7,743 nt of DNA. Source: Muribaculaceae bacterium (lineage in GTDB: Bacteria > Bacteroidota > Bacteroidia > Bacteroidales > Muribaculaceae). The stretch spans positions 1-7,743 of the forward strand of contig JAICZO010000101.1 of the NCBI GenBank assembly GCA_029057255.1, given 5' to 3'. Shown in pieces: positions 6,638-7,743 of the stretch. A program made the translations under genes and the position numbers. The notes below the pieces were generated by a model that was given only the letters and a program-made list of their open reading frames with translations, was not told the origin of the DNA and did not search any database. Every line of letters begins with the position of its first letter. The first letter of the stretch is position 1.

Positions 6638-7720
6638 TTAGAATTTGAAGTCAACGCCGAAGAGGAATGTGCGCGGGGTGGGGTAGTTGCATCGGTCGAT
6701 GCCGGTAGCGATAGCACCGCCGTCATAGAATGCGCGTTCGGGGTCCATTCCGGTGTACTTTGTTATGGTGAAGGGGTTCTGTGCCGATACATAGAAGCGG
6801 AGGTTGTAGTCCTTCATGATGCTCTTGGGGAGAGTGTAGCCCAGGGTGAGCAGCTTGCAGCGGAAGTACGAACCGTCTTCGACGAAGAAGCTTGATACGC
6901 GCGAGTAGTTCTGGTTGAGGTCGTTGTAGGACAGACGGGGGAACTCGTTGGATGTGCCTTCGCCGTTCCAGCACTTCTCGAATGTGCCTCGGTATACGTT
7001 CTGGCCGCTGGCGCCGGAGTAGCGCTGGCGCTGCAGGTTGAAGATGTCGTTGCCGAAGGTGCCGTAGAAGTTGGCCGTAAGGTCGAATCCCTTGTACCAG
7101 AAGCTGAGGTTGAGGCCGAGCATGAGGTCGGCGTAGGGGTTGCCGATGTATGTCTTGTCGTCTTCGTTGAGCTGGCCGTCGTGGTTGCGGTCCACGAAGC
7201 GGATGTCACCGGGCTGTGCGTCGGGCTGGATGAGCTTGCCGTGCTCGTCGGTGTGGGCGTAGACTTCAGTCCAGTTCTGGAAGAGTCCGTCGGCCTGGTA
7301 GCCGAAGAAGCGCGAGATGAGCTCGCCGTCCTCGTTCTTGATGATGCTTTCGGGCATTCCCGAGCCGTCCCATACGGGGCCGTCGCCGGTGAACTTGATG
7401 GCCTTGTTCTGCACGCCGGAGAGCTGCACGCCGACGTCATAGCGGAAGTCGCCGACCTTGTCGTTCCAGTTGACCGAGAGTTCCCAGCCGCGAGCACGCA
7501 TCTTGCCGATGTTCTGGGTGATGGCGCCCATCCACGAGGGCACGCCGAGAATCAGGAGGCTCTGCTTGTCGTAGAGCATGTCGTGCGATGTCTTCTGATA
7601 GAGGTCGAGGGTCAGGTTGAGTCGGTTGCCGAGGAACGATGCGTCGATACCGAAGTCGATGTCTTCGACAGTCTCCCACTTGAGGTTGGGGTTGCCCATA
7701 GAGCCGAGGTCGGTCGCGGG
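6638..7720 (-). CDS. SusC/RagA family TonB-dependent outer-membrane transporter, C-terminal part only
   Basis: The last ~360 residues of a SusC-like 22-stranded beta-barrel, normally about 1,000 residues, which imports oligosaccharides through the outer membrane using TonB energy. The sequence enters at the family motif DLGSMGNPNLKWE (coding 7711 down to 7673). It continues with PGDIRFVDRNHDGQLNEDD, the acidic loop common in SusC proteins, then GNPYADLMLGLNLSF (strand and turn). It ends in the family-typical GVDFKF with an aromatic last residue. The signal peptide, carboxypeptidase-like domain and plug lie outside the window. The homologous frame extends upstream of the first Met (7699) through PATDLGS, so that Met is internal rather than the start. 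Eight codons before it is an in-frame TAG at 7721-7723; the few residues beyond (GAKPTR) are too short to judge. This may be a real nonsense mutation or a sequence error at a contig end. It is immediately followed by the susD-like gene, 12 bases away. Confidence 0.93.
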   Translation of the reverse strand, partial: PATDLGSMGNPNLKWETVEDIDFGIDASFLGNRLNLTLDLYQKTSHDMLYDKQSLLILGVPSWMGAITQNIGKMRARGWELSVNWNDKVGDFRYDVGVQLSGVQNKAIKFTGDGPVWDGSGMPESIIKNEDGELISRFFGYQADGLFQNWTEVYAHTDEHGKLIQPDAQPGDIRFVDRNHDGQLNEDDKTYIGNPYADLMLGLNLSFWYKGFDLTANFYGTFGNDIFNLQRQRYSGASGQNVYRGTFEKCWNGEGTSNEFPRLSYNDLNQNYSRVSSFFVEDGSYFRCKLLTLGYTLPKSIMKDYNLRFYVSAQNPFTITKYTGMDPERAFYDGGAIATGIDRCNYPTPRTFLFGVDFKF

Positions 7721-7743
7721 CTACCGGGTGGGTTTTGCGCCGG

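Noticed and set aside
6638..7699. A standalone 353-residue protein starting at Met7699
   Set aside because: The start falls inside the conserved SusC motif DLGSMGNPNLKWE, and recognisable homology continues upstream of it, so it is an internal Met of a truncated or interrupted gene.

Overview
The window looks like part of a polysaccharide utilization locus (PUL) from a GC-rich Bacteroidota genome, most likely Bacteroidales. The evidence is an adjacent SusC/SusD pair, glycoside hydrolases with Bacteroidetes-type lipoprotein signals, no Shine-Dalgarno sequences, and a TAnnTTTG-type promoter element. A gut or Muribaculaceae-like origin is plausible, but the sequence alone cannot settle the genus. 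Coding DNA is GC-rich with G/C-ending codons, while the largest gap (4781-4945) is strongly AT-rich.

All five supported genes lie on the minus strand, so transcription runs from high to low coordinates. The order is: the C-terminal third of a SusC-like TonB-dependent transporter (6638-7720, cut by the window edge and carrying an in-frame TAG close to that edge); a complete SusD/RagB lipoprotein (4946-6625); a 165-base gap with a nested inverted repeat and a candidate promoter; a complete GH30-type lipoprotein hydrolase (3122-4780); an 80-base gap with a strong stem-loop; a complete GH2 hydrolase (657-3041); and the N-terminal 211 residues of a GH43-type hydrolase (1-635, cut by the window edge).

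Proposed joint function: the surface lipoprotein GH30 cuts a glycan at the outer membrane, SusC/SusD bind and import the oligosaccharides, and the GH2 (secreted by an ordinary signal peptide) and GH43 enzymes trim them in or near the periplasm. The GH30 (related to endo-beta-1,6-galactanases), GH2 and GH43 combination suggests type II arabinogalactan or another beta-galactan as substrate. That is an inference. No regulator (HTCS, SusR or ECF sigma/anti-sigma) is visible.

I see no clearly new biological system here. The items most worth a second look are the two intergenic structured elements, the nonsense codon in the susC-like gene, and an apparent substitution at a conserved acidic position in the GH43 protein. 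No tRNA, rRNA, CRISPR array or mobile element was seen.
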